In this document: positions 53,492 to 62,954 of the stretch, piece after piece | Layout: every line of letters begins with the position of its first letter | Position numbering within the stretch: position 1 is the stretch's first letter | DNA from: Caulobacter sp. | GTDB lineage: Bacteria > Pseudomonadota > Alphaproteobacteria > Caulobacterales > Caulobacteraceae | DNA length: 64,000 bases | Assembly (NCBI RefSeq): GCF_017744445.1 | Contig: NZ_JAGIBH010000004.1 | Location: 233,937 to 297,936 of the forward strand | Direction: 5' to 3' | Made by a program: the position numbers and the translations under genes | The notes under the pieces: generated by a model | Database searches by the model: none | What the model saw: only the letters and a program-made list of their open reading frames with translations | Told to the model about the DNA's origin: nothing

Positions 53492-53567
53492 TGGTGCCTG
53501 GGACCGGAATCGAACCAGTGACACGCGGATTTTCAATCCGCTGCTCTACCAACTGAGCTACCCAGGC
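53492..53567 (-). tRNA. tRNA-Phe (GAA)
   Basis: A 76-base cloverleaf with encoded CCA. The acceptor is GCCTGGG/CCCAGGC, the D arm GCTCAGTTGGTAGAGC, the anticodon stem GCGGA/TCCGC with loop TTGAAAA (anticodon at 53532-53534), and the T loop TTCGATT. All stems pair well. It lies downstream of yacG on the same strand. Confidence 0.96.
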
Positions 53568-53665
53568 ATCTTGCGTTCGGCGGTCGAAACCGCCTCGGCG
53601 ACCTCGCCGTGCAGCGAGGAGCCGGGTCTATAGGGGAGGCCGGAATGGATGTCCAGCGCCCTTTT

Positions 53666-53839
53666 TCATTCCTTGTGGATGCTTTCGGAAAGCGGGTTTT
53701 CGTCGTCCTCCTCGCTGCCGGGCACGACGTATCGATCGCTCAGCCAGCGCTGTAGGTCGACGTCCGCGCAACGCTTGGAGCAGAAGGGGCGGAAAGCGGT
53801 TTGCACCGGCTTGCCGCAGATGGGGCAGCCCGTGCTCAT
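53666..53839 (-). CDS. yacG: YacG-type zinc-binding DNA gyrase inhibitor
   Basis: A 57-residue zinc ribbon with four cysteines, GCPICGKPV and FCSKRCADVDLQRWL, typical of YacG, which in E. coli binds and inhibits gyrase. The ATG at 53839 overlaps the RNase gene stop (ATGA); the longer upstream frame belongs to that gene's shadow. The acidic C-terminus (GSEEDDENPLSE) is also family-typical. Confidence 0.93.
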   Translation of the reverse strand: MSTGCPICGKPVQTAFRPFCSKRCADVDLQRWLSDRYVVPGSEEDDENPLSESIHKE

Positions 53840-54918
53840 CCGGCGGACACCTCTATGCGGTCGATCGCGAAGTCGGATCGAGATTCGATGACGAAGCGGC
53901 GACCCAGGCGCTCGGCGACGCCGGCGTCCAGTTCGGCCGTGAAGGCCTCGGCGACGGCGGGCGCGCAACGGGCGGTCAGGCGACCGCCGGGATCGGCCCT
54001 CCCCTCCCGCTCCAGGGCGCGCGCCAGGCGGCGAGCGACATAGCGGGGATTCGCCGACCCGTTTCGGGTCAGCAGCCGGTCGAGAATCGGCGGCGCACGG
54101 CGCGGCACGATCATCTCCAGCGTTCCGAACTTGCTGATCGCCCCGATTCCCACGCCCGGATTGTCCGGCGCGAACAGGTTTCGAGCGGCCGTGGTCAGCG
54201 CTTGGCCATCATGGCCGCGCCCCACCAGGTCGAAAATGATGATTCCCCCGAGCCCTTTCAGGCGCAGGACCCGCGAGGCGACACTGAGCGCGGCCATGTT
54301 GGCCTGGCGCGAGGCCCGCTTCGAATCGCTGGCTTCCCGCGCGCCCAGGTCGACATCGACGGTGGTCAGGGCGCGGGTGGTCTCCACGGCGATGTCGCCA
54401 CCGCCCGGCAGGGCGAAGACGATGGCCAGGGCGTCGGCCTCGGCCTCCTCGACGGCCGCCAGGGCCTTCTCGCCGGTGGTGGGGGATCCGGCCTTCACAT
54501 GGTGGCGCAATAGCGCCTCGATGCTCGGAGCAGTGTCGATCACCCGAGGCTCGCCCTGCCCTTCGGCGACGAAGCGGGCCACGGCGGCCTTGTCGGCGCG
54601 CGAGGCGGTCTTGATCTCGATCTCGACCGCGCCGCCCTCGACCAGCCTGGGCATGTCGGGCCGGATCGGCAGCAGCACGTCCTGGCCGCCCGGCAGGGCC
54701 ACGAAGGCCGAAGCGAAGGTCTTCTCGACGGACTTGATGCGGGCCACGCCGCGCACGCCCTCGGCGTCCAGCGGGTCGTCGCTGGGCCAGGCGACGAACA
54801 GGCGCTCTGGACGGCCGTCCAGGGTCACGACCCCGACGGTCTCGCCGACGCCCTTGTAGAGATAGGCGCGGCGCTCGCTGGGGGCCTTGGCGGCCCTGTG
54901 GTCGGACTTGGCGTTCAC
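53836..54918 (-). CDS. RNase E/G-like ribonuclease, short form
   Basis: About 360 residues from GTG 54918, which overlaps the maf stop (GTGA). An S1-like N-terminal part (ERLFVAWPSDDP, then ASAFVALPGGQDVLLPI) precedes an RNase E/G catalytic region with LGGIIIFDLVGR (catalytic Asp) and ISKFGTLEMIVPRR. It is shorter than E. coli RNase G and appears to lack the zinc-link Cys pair. Cleavage activity is therefore probable but not certain. It sits in the conserved maf to yacG order. Confidence 0.85.
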   Translation of the reverse strand: MNAKSDHRAAKAPSERRAYLYKGVGETVGVVTLDGRPERLFVAWPSDDPLDAEGVRGVARIKSVEKTFASAFVALPGGQDVLLPIRPDMPRLVEGGAVEIEIKTASRADKAAVARFVAEGQGEPRVIDTAPSIEALLRHHVKAGSPTTGEKALAAVEEAEADALAIVFALPGGGDIAVETTRALTTVDVDLGAREASDSKRASRQANMAALSVASRVLRLKGLGGIIIFDLVGRGHDGQALTTAARNLFAPDNPGVGIGAISKFGTLEMIVPRRAPPILDRLLTRNGSANPRYVARRLARALEREGRADPGGRLTARCAPAVAEAFTAELDAGVAERLGRRFVIESRSDFAIDRIEVSAG

Positions 54919-55508
54919 GGCCGGTACCCCAGGCCAGAAAGCAGGTTCAAGGTCTCGTACAGCGGCAGACCGACGACGCTGGGATAAGACCCCTGCAACT
55001 CGGTGATGAAGCCACCGGCGAGGCCCTGGACGCCATAGCCGCCCGCCTTGCCCTTCCACTGGCCGCTGGCGACGTAGCCGTCGCGCTCGGCGTCGGTCAG
55101 GCGCTTGAAGCCGACCTTGGTCTCGACCAGGCGCGAGCCCTCACGGCCGTCTGGCGCGATCAGGGCCACGCCGGTCAGAACCTTGTGGTTCCGGCCCGAC
55201 AGCAGCTTCAGGCAGTAGAGGACGTCGGCCTCGGTCTCGGCCTTGGGCAGGATGCGCCGGCCGACGGCCACCACCGTATCGGCGGCCAGCACGAACTCGC
55301 CCGGCGCGCGGACGGCGACGGCGCGCGCCTTCTCCTGCGCCAGGCGCAGGGCATGGCGGCGCGGGGTCTCGTCGAGCAGCGGACTTTCGTCGATGTCGGC
55401 AGGATCGACCCGGTCGGGCGTGATGCCGACCTGGGCCAGCAGGTCCAGGCGCCGAGGGCTCGCGCTGGCCAGCACCAGCGCCGGCTGGGCGGCCGTCTGC
55501 GATGCCAT
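54915..55508 (-). CDS. maf: Maf-family nucleotide pyrophosphatase
   Basis: A 197-residue Maf protein that hydrolyses non-canonical or modified nucleoside triphosphates. It has LVLASASPRRLDLLAQVGIT at the N-terminus, VLAADTVVAVGRRILPK, and VKVGFKRLT-like VETKVGFKRLTDAERDGYV, ending EGYGVQG-like AGGYGVQGLAGGFI. It is 6 bases downstream of infA and overlaps the RNase gene. Confidence 0.94.
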   Translation of the reverse strand: MASQTAAQPALVLASASPRRLDLLAQVGITPDRVDPADIDESPLLDETPRRHALRLAQEKARAVAVRAPGEFVLAADTVVAVGRRILPKAETEADVLYCLKLLSGRNHKVLTGVALIAPDGREGSRLVETKVGFKRLTDAERDGYVASGQWKGKAGGYGVQGLAGGFITELQGSYPSVVGLPLYETLNLLSGLGYRP

Positions 55509-55514
55509 GCGCGC

Positions 55515-55733
55515 TTACTTGAAGCGGTAGGTGATACGGCCCTTGGTCAGGTCGTACGGCGTCATCTCGACCAGGACCTTGTCGCCGGCCAGCACGCGGA
55601 TGCGGTTCTTGCGCATCTTGCCGGCGGTGTGGGCGATGATCTCGTGCGCGTTCTCGAGCGTCACCCGAAAGGTGGCGTTCGGCAGCAGTTCGCTGACCGT
55701 ACCGGGAAACTCGAGCAGTTCTTCCTTAGCCAT
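55515..55733 (-). CDS. infA: Translation initiation factor IF-1
   Basis: A 72-residue OB-fold protein essential for initiation ([20 protein letters not shown], then [20 protein letters not shown] and [11 protein letters not shown]). The ATG at 55733 gives the standard length; the frame extends 4 codons further. It lies between the phosphatase gene (98-base gap) and maf. Confidence 0.98.
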   Translation of the reverse strand: MAKEELLEFPGTVSELLPNATFRVTLENAHEIIAHTAGKMRKNRIRVLAGDKVLVEMTPYDLTKGRITYRFK

Positions 55734-55831
55734 CAGGCCTCTCAAATAGGAACGAATCGGACAGCCGCGAGCCCTCGTCCGACATCGAGTCAGAACGAGG
55801 CCGTTCGCGGCGAGGCGCCTCTATAACGCAT

Positions 55832-56290
55832 TCACCCCCCAAACGTCGATGGCGCCCCGAAACGTCGTTTGATTTGCTCGGCGAGCGTGTCGCGAACCTC
55901 CCTGTACGCCTCGAGCCGGGCCTCGCGCGAACCGTCCGTCAACGTCGGATCGTGGGTGGGCCAGTACTCGATCTCGACCGAGCGATCGCGCGACAGCTCC
56001 ACGGCCCGGTGCTGGGCCTCGGGCGTCAGGGAGACGACGACGTCGAAGCTGTCATCCTCCAGCTGGGCGAAGGTCTTGGGCTGGTGGTCCGAGACGTCCA
56101 GGCCCAGCTCGTCCATCACCACCACGACGAAGGGGTCGACCCCCTCCCCCGCCGGGTCCGGCTTCAGCCCGCAGGAATCGACGAAGGCCCGCGTGCCGTA
56201 GAAGCGCTTGAACAGCCCCTCGGCCATCGGCGAGCGCACGCGGTTGTAGTTGCAGGTGAACAGCACCGCATCCGGAAGCGCGTCGGACAC
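55832..56290 (-). CDS. Low-molecular-weight protein-tyrosine-phosphatase-like protein
   Basis: A 152-residue protein with the P-loop C-X5-R in LFTCNYNRVRSPMAEGLF and the general-acid Asp in YWPTHDPTLTDG. The loop differs from the usual C-X-GN-X-CRS, so it could act as a phosphatase or arsenate-reductase-like enzyme. The start is GTG at 56290, since no early ATG exists. It is 4 bases after UPF0262 in the hisD cluster. Confidence 0.87.
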   Translation of the reverse strand: MSDALPDAVLFTCNYNRVRSPMAEGLFKRFYGTRAFVDSCGLKPDPAGEGVDPFVVVVMDELGLDVSDHQPKTFAQLEDDSFDVVVSLTPEAQHRAVELSRDRSVEIEYWPTHDPTLTDGSREARLEAYREVRDTLAEQIKRRFGAPSTFGG

Positions 56291-56294
56291 CGGA

Positions 56295-56768
56295 TCAGCC
56301 CCGCCAGTGCAGCGCGCAGATCAGGGTGAACAGGCGGCGGGCGGTGTCCAGGTCGGTCTTGACCTTGCCCTCCAGCCGCTCGCGCAACAGGCTCGAGCCC
56401 TCGTTGTGCAGGCCGCGCCGGCCCATGTCCAAGGCCTCGATCTGCTGTGGCGTCGAGTTGCGGATCGCCGAGTAGTAGCTGTCGCAGATCAGGAAGTAGT
56501 CCTTGATCACGCCGCGGAACGGCGACAGCGACAGCAGGTGCCGACGCTCGTAAGCCGGTCCCTTGATGTCGAAGGCCAGGCGGTTTTCGACCAGCGACAG
56601 GCGGATGTCGTAGGGCCCGCCACCCGCCTCGGCCGGCTCGAAATAGTTGCCTTCCAGAAGATCGAAGATCGCGACCTGGCGCTCCTGCTCCTGGTCGCGC
56701 GAGGCGGCCGCGAGGCTGTCCTCGTCGATCTCGATCGACTTGATGCTGTGGCTAGGGTCGCTGCTCAT
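56295..56768 (-). CDS. UPF0262 family protein
   Basis: A 157-residue alphaproteobacterial conserved protein (HSIKSIEIDEDSLAAASRDQ, then SLSPFRGVIKDYFLICDSYY and AIRNSTPQQIEALDMGRRGL). No signal peptide, membrane segment or known catalytic motif. Function unknown. It is tightly placed between hisD (19 bases) and the phosphatase gene (4 bases). Confidence 0.9.
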   Translation of the reverse strand: MSSDPSHSIKSIEIDEDSLAAASRDQEQERQVAIFDLLEGNYFEPAEAGGGPYDIRLSLVENRLAFDIKGPAYERRHLLSLSPFRGVIKDYFLICDSYYSAIRNSTPQQIEALDMGRRGLHNEGSSLLRERLEGKVKTDLDTARRLFTLICALHWRG

Positions 56769-56787
56769 CTGCGCTGACGTTGGCGCG

Positions 56788-58074
56788 TCAGTCGGCGGAA
56801 GGCAACCGTATCGACGCCGACAGGGCGTGGGCAGGCAGACCCTCGGCCTTGGCCAGCGCGACGGTGTGCGGTCCCAGGATGCCGAACGAGGTCGTGTCGC
56901 ACTTCACGATCGAGGTGCGCTTGATGAAGTCGTAGATCGACAGGCCCGACTGGAAGCGCGCCGCGCGGCTGGTCGGCAGCACGTGGTTGGAGCCGGCCAC
57001 ATAGTCGCCGATAGCTTCCGGCGTGACGCGGCCCAGGAAGATCGCGCCGGCGTGGCGGACGCGGTCCGACAGGCGTTCCGGGTTCTCCATGGCGAACTCG
57101 ACGTGCTCGGGGGCGATGGCGTCGACCAGGGCCGGGCTCTCGTCCAGGGGCGCGATGATCACCGCGCCGTGGTCGCGCCACGAGGCGGCGGCGTCCTCGC
57201 CGGTAGCCAGGGTCTTCAGGCGTTCGATAACGGCGGCCTCGACAGCGGCGGCGAAGGCCTCGTCGTCGGTGATCAGGATCGACTGGGCGGCCGGGTCGTG
57301 CTCGGCCTGGCTCAGCAGGTCGGCGGCGATCCAGTCGGGATTGTTCTGGCCGTCGGCGACGACGACGATCTCGGAGGGGCCCGCCAGGGCGTCGATGCCG
57401 ACCACGCCGTACAGCCGGCGCTTGGCGGCGGTGACATAGGCGTTGCCGGGACCAACGATCTTGTCGACCGGCTCGATCGGACCGGCCCCGTAGGCCAGCG
57501 CGGCCACGGCCTGGGCCCCGCCCACGCGCCAGATCTCGGTGACCCCGGCTTCCTTGGCGGCGGCCAGGACGGCGGGCTGCAGCTTGCCGGGCGGGGTCAC
57601 CATGGCGATGCGGTCGACGCCGGCCACCTGGGCGGGCACGGCGTTCATCAGCACGGTCGAGGGATAGGCCGCGCGGCCGCCAGGGACATAGACGCCCACG
57701 GCCTCCAGCGGCGTCCAACGCCAGCCCAGCTCGACGCCGGCCTCATCGGTCCAGGCCTGGTCGGCCGGACGCTGGCGGCTGTGATAGGCGCGGATGCGGG
57801 CGGCGGCGAAGGCGATGGCCTCACGCACGTCGGCGGGCGTGTCAGCCCAGCCCTGCTCGATCTCGTCGGCGGTGACGCGGATCGTCTCGGCGGTCAGCTC
57901 TACCTTGTCGAACTTCTTGCTGTAGTCGAGCACGGCGTCGAGGCCATGGGTCTTCACCGCGTCCAGCACGCTCGCGGCGGCGGCGTCGACATCGGCCGGC
58001 GAGCCGCGACGCTCGTCGAGGAAGGCCTTGAAGGCGGCCTGGAAATCCGGGGCGGTGAAGGAGAAACGGCGCAT
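56788..58074 (-). CDS. hisD: Histidinol dehydrogenase
   Basis: A 428-residue zinc enzyme that oxidises histidinol to histidine in two NAD-dependent steps. It shows GGRAAYPSTVLMNAVPAQVA, VDKIVGPGNAYVTAAKRRLY, QAEHDPAAQSILITDD, and APEHVEFAMENPERLSDRVR with the catalytic Glu-His pair. No other his genes adjoin. It heads the cluster hisD, UPF0262, phosphatase, infA, maf, RNase, yacG. Confidence 0.97.
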   Translation of the reverse strand: MRRFSFTAPDFQAAFKAFLDERRGSPADVDAAAASVLDAVKTHGLDAVLDYSKKFDKVELTAETIRVTADEIEQGWADTPADVREAIAFAAARIRAYHSRQRPADQAWTDEAGVELGWRWTPLEAVGVYVPGGRAAYPSTVLMNAVPAQVAGVDRIAMVTPPGKLQPAVLAAAKEAGVTEIWRVGGAQAVAALAYGAGPIEPVDKIVGPGNAYVTAAKRRLYGVVGIDALAGPSEIVVVADGQNNPDWIAADLLSQAEHDPAAQSILITDDEAFAAAVEAAVIERLKTLATGEDAAASWRDHGAVIIAPLDESPALVDAIAPEHVEFAMENPERLSDRVRHAGAIFLGRVTPEAIGDYVAGSNHVLPTSRAARFQSGLSIYDFIKRTSIVKCDTTSFGILGPHTVALAKAEGLPAHALSASIRLPSAD

Positions 58075-58131
58075 GGCCGCTTAAATGCGGCTTTTGCGGC
58101 GGCAAGCAAGTGAGAAAGGCTGCAAACGGCC

Positions 58132-59577
58132 TTACGCCTTGCCTCGCATCATCACCCCGTACACCCCTGCCGCGATCGCCAGGCCCACAAACCAGGCGTA
58201 GGTGTAGAGCCCCGTCCAGAACACGCCGACGCCCGCGAACAGGTGCGGCGCGGCAGCTGCCAGGAAGCCCGGCAGGTTCGGCAGCACGCCCAGCACCAGG
58301 GCCACGATCGCCGCGACGTTCCAGCCGCCGCGATAGGCATAGGCCCCATCCTTGGCGTAGAGGTCGTCCACCGCCAGCTGGGCCTTCCGCACGATCCAGT
58401 AGTCGACGATCAAGATCCCCGCGATCGGCCCCAAGAGCGCGCCGTAGCCGACCAGCCAGGTGAAGATGTAGCCCTGGGTGGTCTCGAGCAGCTTCCAAGG
58501 CATGATCAGTACGCCGATGCCCGCCGTGATCCAGCCGCCGATGCGATAGCTGATCTTGCTGGGCCACAGGGCCGAGAAGTCATAGGCCGGGCCGACCAGG
58601 TTGGCGGCGATGTTGCAGCACACGGTGTCCAGGCTGATGATCAGCAGGCCGACCACGACCGCGATGCCGCCGATGTCGCCGGCCAGTTGCACCGGGTCCC
58701 AGATCGCCTTGCCGAACACGATGACCGTGGCCGAGGTCGTCACCACGCTGACCAGGGCCAAGAGGCCCATCGGCGCCGGCAGGCCCACGGCCTGGCCGAT
58801 GATCTGGTCCGACTGTGCGCGGGCGAACCGGGTAAAGTCGGGGATGTTCAAAGCGAGCGTCGCCCAGAAGCCGACCATGGCCGTCAGGGCGGGTGCGAAG
58901 ACGCTCCAGAACTGGCCAGCCTTGACGCCGCCTTCGACGAAGGCCGAGGGCTGGTGAAAGATCGGCCCCAGGCCGCCAGCCTTGCTGACCGCCCACCAGA
59001 CCATCAGACCGCAGATCAGGATCTTGATCGGCGCGGTCCAGGTCTCCAGCTTGCGGACGGCGGTCAGACCCTTGGTGACGAACAAGAGCTGGATAGCCCA
59101 GAAGGCGAAGAAGGCCAGCAGCTGGCCCAGGCCGATGCCCAGCAGCGGCAACGGCGCGCCCTCGAGCTTCCTGCCGACGATGACGCCCAGCAGAGTCAGC
59201 AGCGCCCCGCCGCCGATCCAGGTCTGGATGCCGTACCAGCCGCAGGCCACGATCGCTCGCGCCACCGCCGGGATCCGCGCGCCCTTCCAACCGAACGACG
59301 AACGGGCCAGCACGGCATAGGGCACGCCCCATCGCGCGCCGGCGTGGCCGATCAGCAGCATCGGGATCAACACGACGACGTTGCCGGTCAGCACGGTCAG
59401 CACCGCCTGACCCGCCGACATGCCCTGCTCGATCAGGCCCGAGGCCAGCATGTAGGCCGGCACGCAGATGACCATGCCCAGCCATAGCGCCGCGAAATGG
59501 CGCCAGCGCCAGGTGCGCTGCGCCTCGCTGGTCGGGGCCAGGTCTTCGTTCCACAGGTCGCTGTCGAGCGTGCTCAT
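58132..59577 (-). CDS. NCS1-family nucleobase/allantoin-type permease
   Basis: A 481-residue symporter with about 12 membrane segments. It shows LWNEDLAPTSEAQRTWRWRH at the N-terminus, RSSFGWKGARIPAVARAIVA, NIPDFTRFARAQSDQIIGQA and LLGPIAGILIVDYWIVRKAQ, all NCS1 signatures. Members import purines, pyrimidines, hydantoin, allantoin or thiamine with Na+ or H+. The substrate is open, as no catabolic genes flank it. It is 57 bases upstream of hisD on the same strand. Confidence 0.92.
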   Translation of the reverse strand: MSTLDSDLWNEDLAPTSEAQRTWRWRHFAALWLGMVICVPAYMLASGLIEQGMSAGQAVLTVLTGNVVVLIPMLLIGHAGARWGVPYAVLARSSFGWKGARIPAVARAIVACGWYGIQTWIGGGALLTLLGVIVGRKLEGAPLPLLGIGLGQLLAFFAFWAIQLLFVTKGLTAVRKLETWTAPIKILICGLMVWWAVSKAGGLGPIFHQPSAFVEGGVKAGQFWSVFAPALTAMVGFWATLALNIPDFTRFARAQSDQIIGQAVGLPAPMGLLALVSVVTTSATVIVFGKAIWDPVQLAGDIGGIAVVVGLLIISLDTVCCNIAANLVGPAYDFSALWPSKISYRIGGWITAGIGVLIMPWKLLETTQGYIFTWLVGYGALLGPIAGILIVDYWIVRKAQLAVDDLYAKDGAYAYRGGWNVAAIVALVLGVLPNLPGFLAAAAPHLFAGVGVFWTGLYTYAWFVGLAIAAGVYGVMMRGKA

Positions 59578-59643
59578 GCGGCGAAGCTTAGGCGCTTCGC
59601 CGCCCTTGGCAATCGGCGGAACAATGTTCGATCACCCAATCTT

Positions 59644-59783
59644 CGCCTTCCTAGGCCTTGTGCCTAGGACCCATGGATCAGCTCACTCGGCTCCTCCCGA
59701 GGGGACGCCGTAAGCGGCGGCGCGCGCCCTTCCACTCCGAGCAGGCGGAACGATAGGTCCTAGGCACAAGGCCTAGGAAGGCG
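59644..59783. repeat. Inverted repeat with perfect 28-bp arms (CCTAGG-rich)
   Basis: Arms 59644-59671 and 59756-59783 are exact reverse complements and contain two CCTAGG palindromes each (CTTCCTAGGCCTTGTGCCTAGG type). The 84-base centre is not obviously symmetrical. The layout resembles a palindromic mobile element or a tiny non-autonomous element. It lies 67 bases upstream of the NCS1 start. Confidence 0.8.
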
Positions 59784-59811
59784 GGTGTTGGGGTATGGGG
59801 TGATGCGCGCC

Positions 59812-59895
59812 CTACCCCATCGCCGCGTAGGCCAGCGTCGCCAGGCCCGCGCAGAACACCACGCAAGAAAACCGGCTGGGCTTCGCCAGCCGCAT
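59812..59895 (-). CDS. Possible 27-residue hydrophobic peptide
   Basis: Frame MRLAKPSRFSCVVFCAGLAT then LAYAAMG, with a basic N-terminus and one hydrophobic stretch of about 18 residues, resembling a small membrane protein or bare signal peptide. GGAAG lies about 7 bases upstream of the ATG. It is short enough to arise by chance in this gap, so the call is weak. Confidence 0.25.
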   Translation of the reverse strand: MRLAKPSRFSCVVFCAGLATLAYAAMG

Positions 59896-60139
59896 AGGAC
59901 GACTTCCGGGCCATCGAGGGCCTCCCTAGCCAGAGCGCGCAGGCGAAAGTGTGAGCGGTTTCGCCGCCAGCGCGCTCGTTTTTTTGGAATGGAGCCTGTT
60001 CTGCGAACAGGCTCCGGCCACGCCTCTGGTGGGCGCATGGCGTTAGCCTAACGCCGCTCGCGTCTCAGGAGAATTGGCCCGCCGATCACTACCGCGTGGG
60101 ACGAATTCGCGGCGACCGCCCTGCCCGCCGAAAGATCAG

Positions 60140-60174
60140 AAAAAAGGCGCCGCTCAGGGATTGAGCAGGCGCCT
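60140..60174 (-). terminator. Rho-independent terminator of DUF2948/murA transcript
   Basis: GGCGCC-GCTCA (60146-60156) pairs with TGAGC-A-GGCGCC (60162-60173) with one bulged A. On the minus strand the stem is followed by TTTTTT (60140-60145). It begins 6 bases after the DUF2948 stop. Confidence 0.85.
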
Positions 60175-60179
60175 AAATC

Positions 60180-60614
60180 CTAATCCGCGTGGCCCGGTGT
60201 CCGGGGTGTGGTCCAGGGATCCGAAACATCGGCCAGGGCCACATCCAGACAATCCACCGAGACCCGCATGTCGCCACCGCCCGAGAAGGTCAGGACGACC
60301 AGGCCGGCCGGCGCTTCCTCGGCCGGCTCGAAGCCGATCGACATCAGCGAGACGATCGCGCCCTTGGCGTCACGACGCAGGTTGCGCGCCTGGACGCCGG
60401 CGACGTCGCCGAACTGCAAGGCCGAACGCACGCGCTCGCCCTTCTTGCCTTCGGCCTCCCAGCGGAAGCGGTTGCAGGCGATCGTCAGGGTGCGCGCTTG
60501 AGCATCCCAGCGGATGTCGCCGATCTTGGCCACGGCGTCCTGGAGCGCGGCCGACAGCACGCCGAGGTCCTCGGCGTCGTGAGCCAGCAGGCGCAGGGGC
60601 TTGGGGTCCGCCAT
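60180..60614 (-). CDS. DUF2948 family protein
   Basis: A 144-residue alphaproteobacterial protein (KPLRLLAHDAEDLGVLSAAL, then DAQARTLTIACNRFRWE and LVVLTFSGGGDMRVSVDCLD). No catalytic motif, signal peptide or membrane segment. It is 3 bases downstream of murA and ends at a strong terminator, so it is in the murA operon. Function unknown. Confidence 0.9.
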   Translation of the reverse strand: MADPKPLRLLAHDAEDLGVLSAALQDAVAKIGDIRWDAQARTLTIACNRFRWEAEGKKGERVRSALQFGDVAGVQARNLRRDAKGAIVSLMSIGFEPAEEAPAGLVVLTFSGGGDMRVSVDCLDVALADVSDPWTTPRTPGHAD

Positions 60615-60617
60615 CGT

Positions 60618-61907
<1,290 letters not shown>

Positions 61908-62018
61908 TCAAGTCCCTCGAACGCGCGGAGGTGGGGGTCGCCGCGCGGTCCACATGTGAGGGGCGGGTTCTATCCGTTGCAAGAGGGCTTGCAAGGGCTC
62001 CACACCGAAATTCGCCTG

Positions 62019-62474
62019 TTAAATCGGGGCCGAGAGGTCGTAGGGGCGCTCGTCGTCGGCCCAGCGCAGGTCGTGGGTCGCGCCCGCGATGTCCAGGGCG
62101 ACCTGGGCCAGGTCGATCGCCTTGCGCGTCGCCGCCAGGCCGTCGCGCCCGAAGGCGGCCTTGCCGTGCTCGGTGTCGAACTGGCCGCCGTCGCCCGCCA
62201 GCCGCACCGCGACCGCCCAGCCCTGCCCCTCCGGATTCGGAAACGGCGCCGACAGCTCGACCGTCAAAGCGACCCGCTGGCCGTCGCGGTGAGTTATCCC
62301 CAGCAAGCTTCGAACGACGTTATACGGCCTCGGCGCAGCTTCGGCGGCGGCGACCGCGGGGTCGGCATCCCCGCCAAAACTCCCACGGGCCGCGGCTTTC
62401 CGCTTACGGAGGTTGGTTCTGAGCGCTTCGGCGAGCTTGGCTTCGCGGGTGGATTTGTCGTCGCTGATCGGCAT
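62019..62474 (-). CDS. Conserved-looking hypothetical protein
   Basis: About 151 residues from the ATG at 62474; the frame extends to 62510. A basic N-terminal helix (REAKLAEALRTNLRKRKAAA) precedes a mixed domain (TVELSAPFPNPEGQGWAVAV, then DLAQVALDIAGATHDLRWAD). No signal peptide, membrane segment or known motif. It is upstream of murA by 111 bases on the same strand. Family not recognised. Confidence 0.7.
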   Translation of the reverse strand: MPISDDKSTREAKLAEALRTNLRKRKAAARGSFGGDADPAVAAAEAAPRPYNVVRSLLGITHRDGQRVALTVELSAPFPNPEGQGWAVAVRLAGDGGQFDTEHGKAAFGRDGLAATRKAIDLAQVALDIAGATHDLRWADDERPYDLSAPI

Positions 62475-62564
62475 GCGCCGGGGGGTGCGGCGACAAAGTT
62501 CTGCGGTCAAGACGATTTTGGGCTTGGCGTTCGCGATTCACCTCGCTATACGCCCCTCCTCTTC

Positions 62565-62639
<75 letters not shown>

Positions 62640-62673
62640 TGGGGTCCAAGCAAAATCAATTGCTTGGACCCCA
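62640..62673 (+). terminator. Perfect hairpin after tRNA-Thr
   Basis: TGGGGTCCAAGCAA (62640-62653) and TTGCTTGGACCCCA (62660-62673) form a perfect 14-bp stem with a 6-base loop, beginning at the base after the encoded CCA. No T run follows, so it may terminate weakly or mark the junction of the decayed element that follows. Confidence 0.55.
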
Positions 62674-62935
62674 CCTACTCCCCGAACTCGCGAAGATTCA
62701 AAAGCTTGTAGTCAGCAAACGTCCGTTCGAGACGCTTGCGTGCGGCCAGCGCCGCATAGCGCAAATCAAAATAGCCAAAGTAGATTTTACCCTTGCAGCA
62801 GGCTTAACCGTGGCAACGCCACGGGCCGCTCAGCGCCAATTGCTGCCGTTGGCATCGCTCCAGAAACGGGACGCTCGGCTGGTCGCCCGAGCGGCCAGCT
62901 TGAGGCTTGTTTTCGAACGTTCTGCTTGCCCCTGT
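62674..62935 (-). pseudogene. Decayed AP2/HNH-endonuclease-like C-terminal fragment
   Basis: On the minus strand, two pieces in different frames resemble the AP2 DNA-binding tail of phage-type HNH endonucleases. The first is RATSRASRFWSDANGSNWR ending at a TGA. The second, after a frameshift, is GKIYFGYFDLRYAALAARKR then LERTFADYKLLNLREFGE and a stop near 62680. The stretch is richer in A and T than its surroundings and sits between tRNA-Thr and a TonB receptor gene. No HNH core was found, so only a remnant is left. Confidence 0.5.
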
Positions 62936-62954
62936 TCGTCCGGACGGTGCGGGA

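Larger units (their letters stand above)
59578..60179. other. Gene-poor region with a long inverted repeat
   Basis: About 600 bases upstream of the NCS1 gene. It holds the 28-bp-arm inverted repeat at 59644-59783, a possible 27-residue peptide gene (59812-59895), a perfect 11-bp hairpin GGAGCCTGTTC-TGC-GAACAGGCTCC at 59991-60015, and the DUF2948 terminator. Longer open frames here lack ribosome sites and family features. Confidence 0.6.

Noticed and set aside
59991..60015. Perfect hairpin GGAGCCTGTTC-TGC-GAACAGGCTCC as a terminator
   Set aside because: No T run follows on either strand in the right direction and no gene ends next to it. Only noted as a hairpin.
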